From Brevibacillus brevis (GTDB taxonomy: Bacteria > Bacillota > Bacilli > Brevibacillales > Brevibacillaceae): 64,000 nt of DNA. The stretch covers positions 1,512,501 through 1,576,500 of the forward strand of contig NZ_CP134050.1 of NCBI RefSeq assembly GCF_031583145.1, given 5' to 3'. Below the pieces are notes generated by a model that did not search any database, was not told the origin of the DNA, and worked only from the letters and a program-made list of their open reading frames with translations. The translations under genes and the position numbers were made by a program. Within the stretch, counting starts at the first letter, position 1. Each line of letters opens with the position of its first letter. Of the stretch, positions 63,979 to 64,000 are shown piece by piece.

Positions 63979-64000
63979 ATGAACAAACCATTGCATATCC
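63979..64000 (+). CDS. Start of an unidentified gene, truncated by the window edge
   Basis: ATG at 63979 with AAAGGAGTG nine bases upstream opens a frame reading MNKPLHI before the window ends. Too short to identify; the promoter and operator-like palindrome upstream support it as a real start. Confidence 0.55.

Overview
The window reads as a chromosomal segment of an aerobic, endospore-forming member of the Bacillales, most probably Brevibacillus or a close relative. The reasons are the gene order dnaE - malic enzyme - accDA - pfkA - pyk - fxsA - ytvI - citZ - icd - mdh - phoPR, which follows the Bacillus subtilis backbone; strong AGGAGG-type ribosome binding sites with many GTG/TTG starts; spore genes (YheC/YheD family, YtvI, a gamma-SASP-like repeat protein); and a monomeric adenosylcobalamin-dependent ribonucleotide reductase in place of a class I enzyme. 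The genus call is inference from these features; no rRNA, tRNA, IS element or CRISPR array was seen.

Layout. 1-3.8 kb: an amino-sugar/MurNAc salvage operon (two ABC permeases, BadF-type kinase, murQ). 3.9-9.8 kb: MATE exporter, a PAS histidine kinase, a DUF3870 protein, a GAF-GGDEF protein and a convergent NhaC-type antiporter. 10.1-12.0 kb: a three-gene peroxide-reduction operon (flavoprotein, glutaredoxin-like protein, 2-Cys peroxiredoxin) behind a PerR/Fur-like box. 12.1-25.3 kb: the most unusual block, a same-strand locus that looks like a synthase-dependent polysaccharide system: a structured RNA leader, membrane-anchored clan-A-like glycosidase, HEAT-repeat membrane protein, processive family 2 glycosyltransferase, receiver-domain protein, UDP-GlcNAc 6-dehydrogenase, private glmS and truncated glmU-like copies, and three copies (in two genes) of an unassigned exported TIM-barrel-like domain. 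26-32.9 kb: a minus-strand spore block, with a seven-repeat gamma-SASP-like protein, a GNAT protein and four consecutive YheC/YheD ATP-grasp paralogues behind a SigK-like promoter. 32.9-38.2 kb: yheB-like DUF445, ytoI, an M29 aminopeptidase, an ArsR-DUF2087 regulator with a palindromic operator, ytpI. 38.4-49.3 kb: dnaE, malic enzyme, a FadR-type GntR regulator with a matching operator in front of the malic enzyme, accDA, pfkA, pyk. 49.7-52.0 kb: the B12-dependent RNR behind two NrdR boxes. 52.1-58.1 kb: thioesterase, fxsA, ytvI, citZ-icd-mdh. 58.4-63.8 kb: phoP-phoR-phoU with Pho-box-like repeats, a PRK06851-type ATPase and a VanW protein; a new gene begins at 63979.

How it fits together. 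The backbone half is central carbon, fatty-acid, nucleotide and phosphate metabolism, with readable cis-signals (GntR, NrdR, Pho and sigma-A sites). The accessory half contains two candidate under-described systems: the GlcNAc/GlcNAc-uronate polysaccharide locus, which carries its own precursor supply (GlmS, a GlmU uridylyltransferase, UDP-GlcNAc dehydrogenase), polymerase, processing enzymes and RNA leader, and the expanded YheC/YheD plus SASP-like spore block. All functional statements rest on reading the sequence and on family knowledge; no database search was run.
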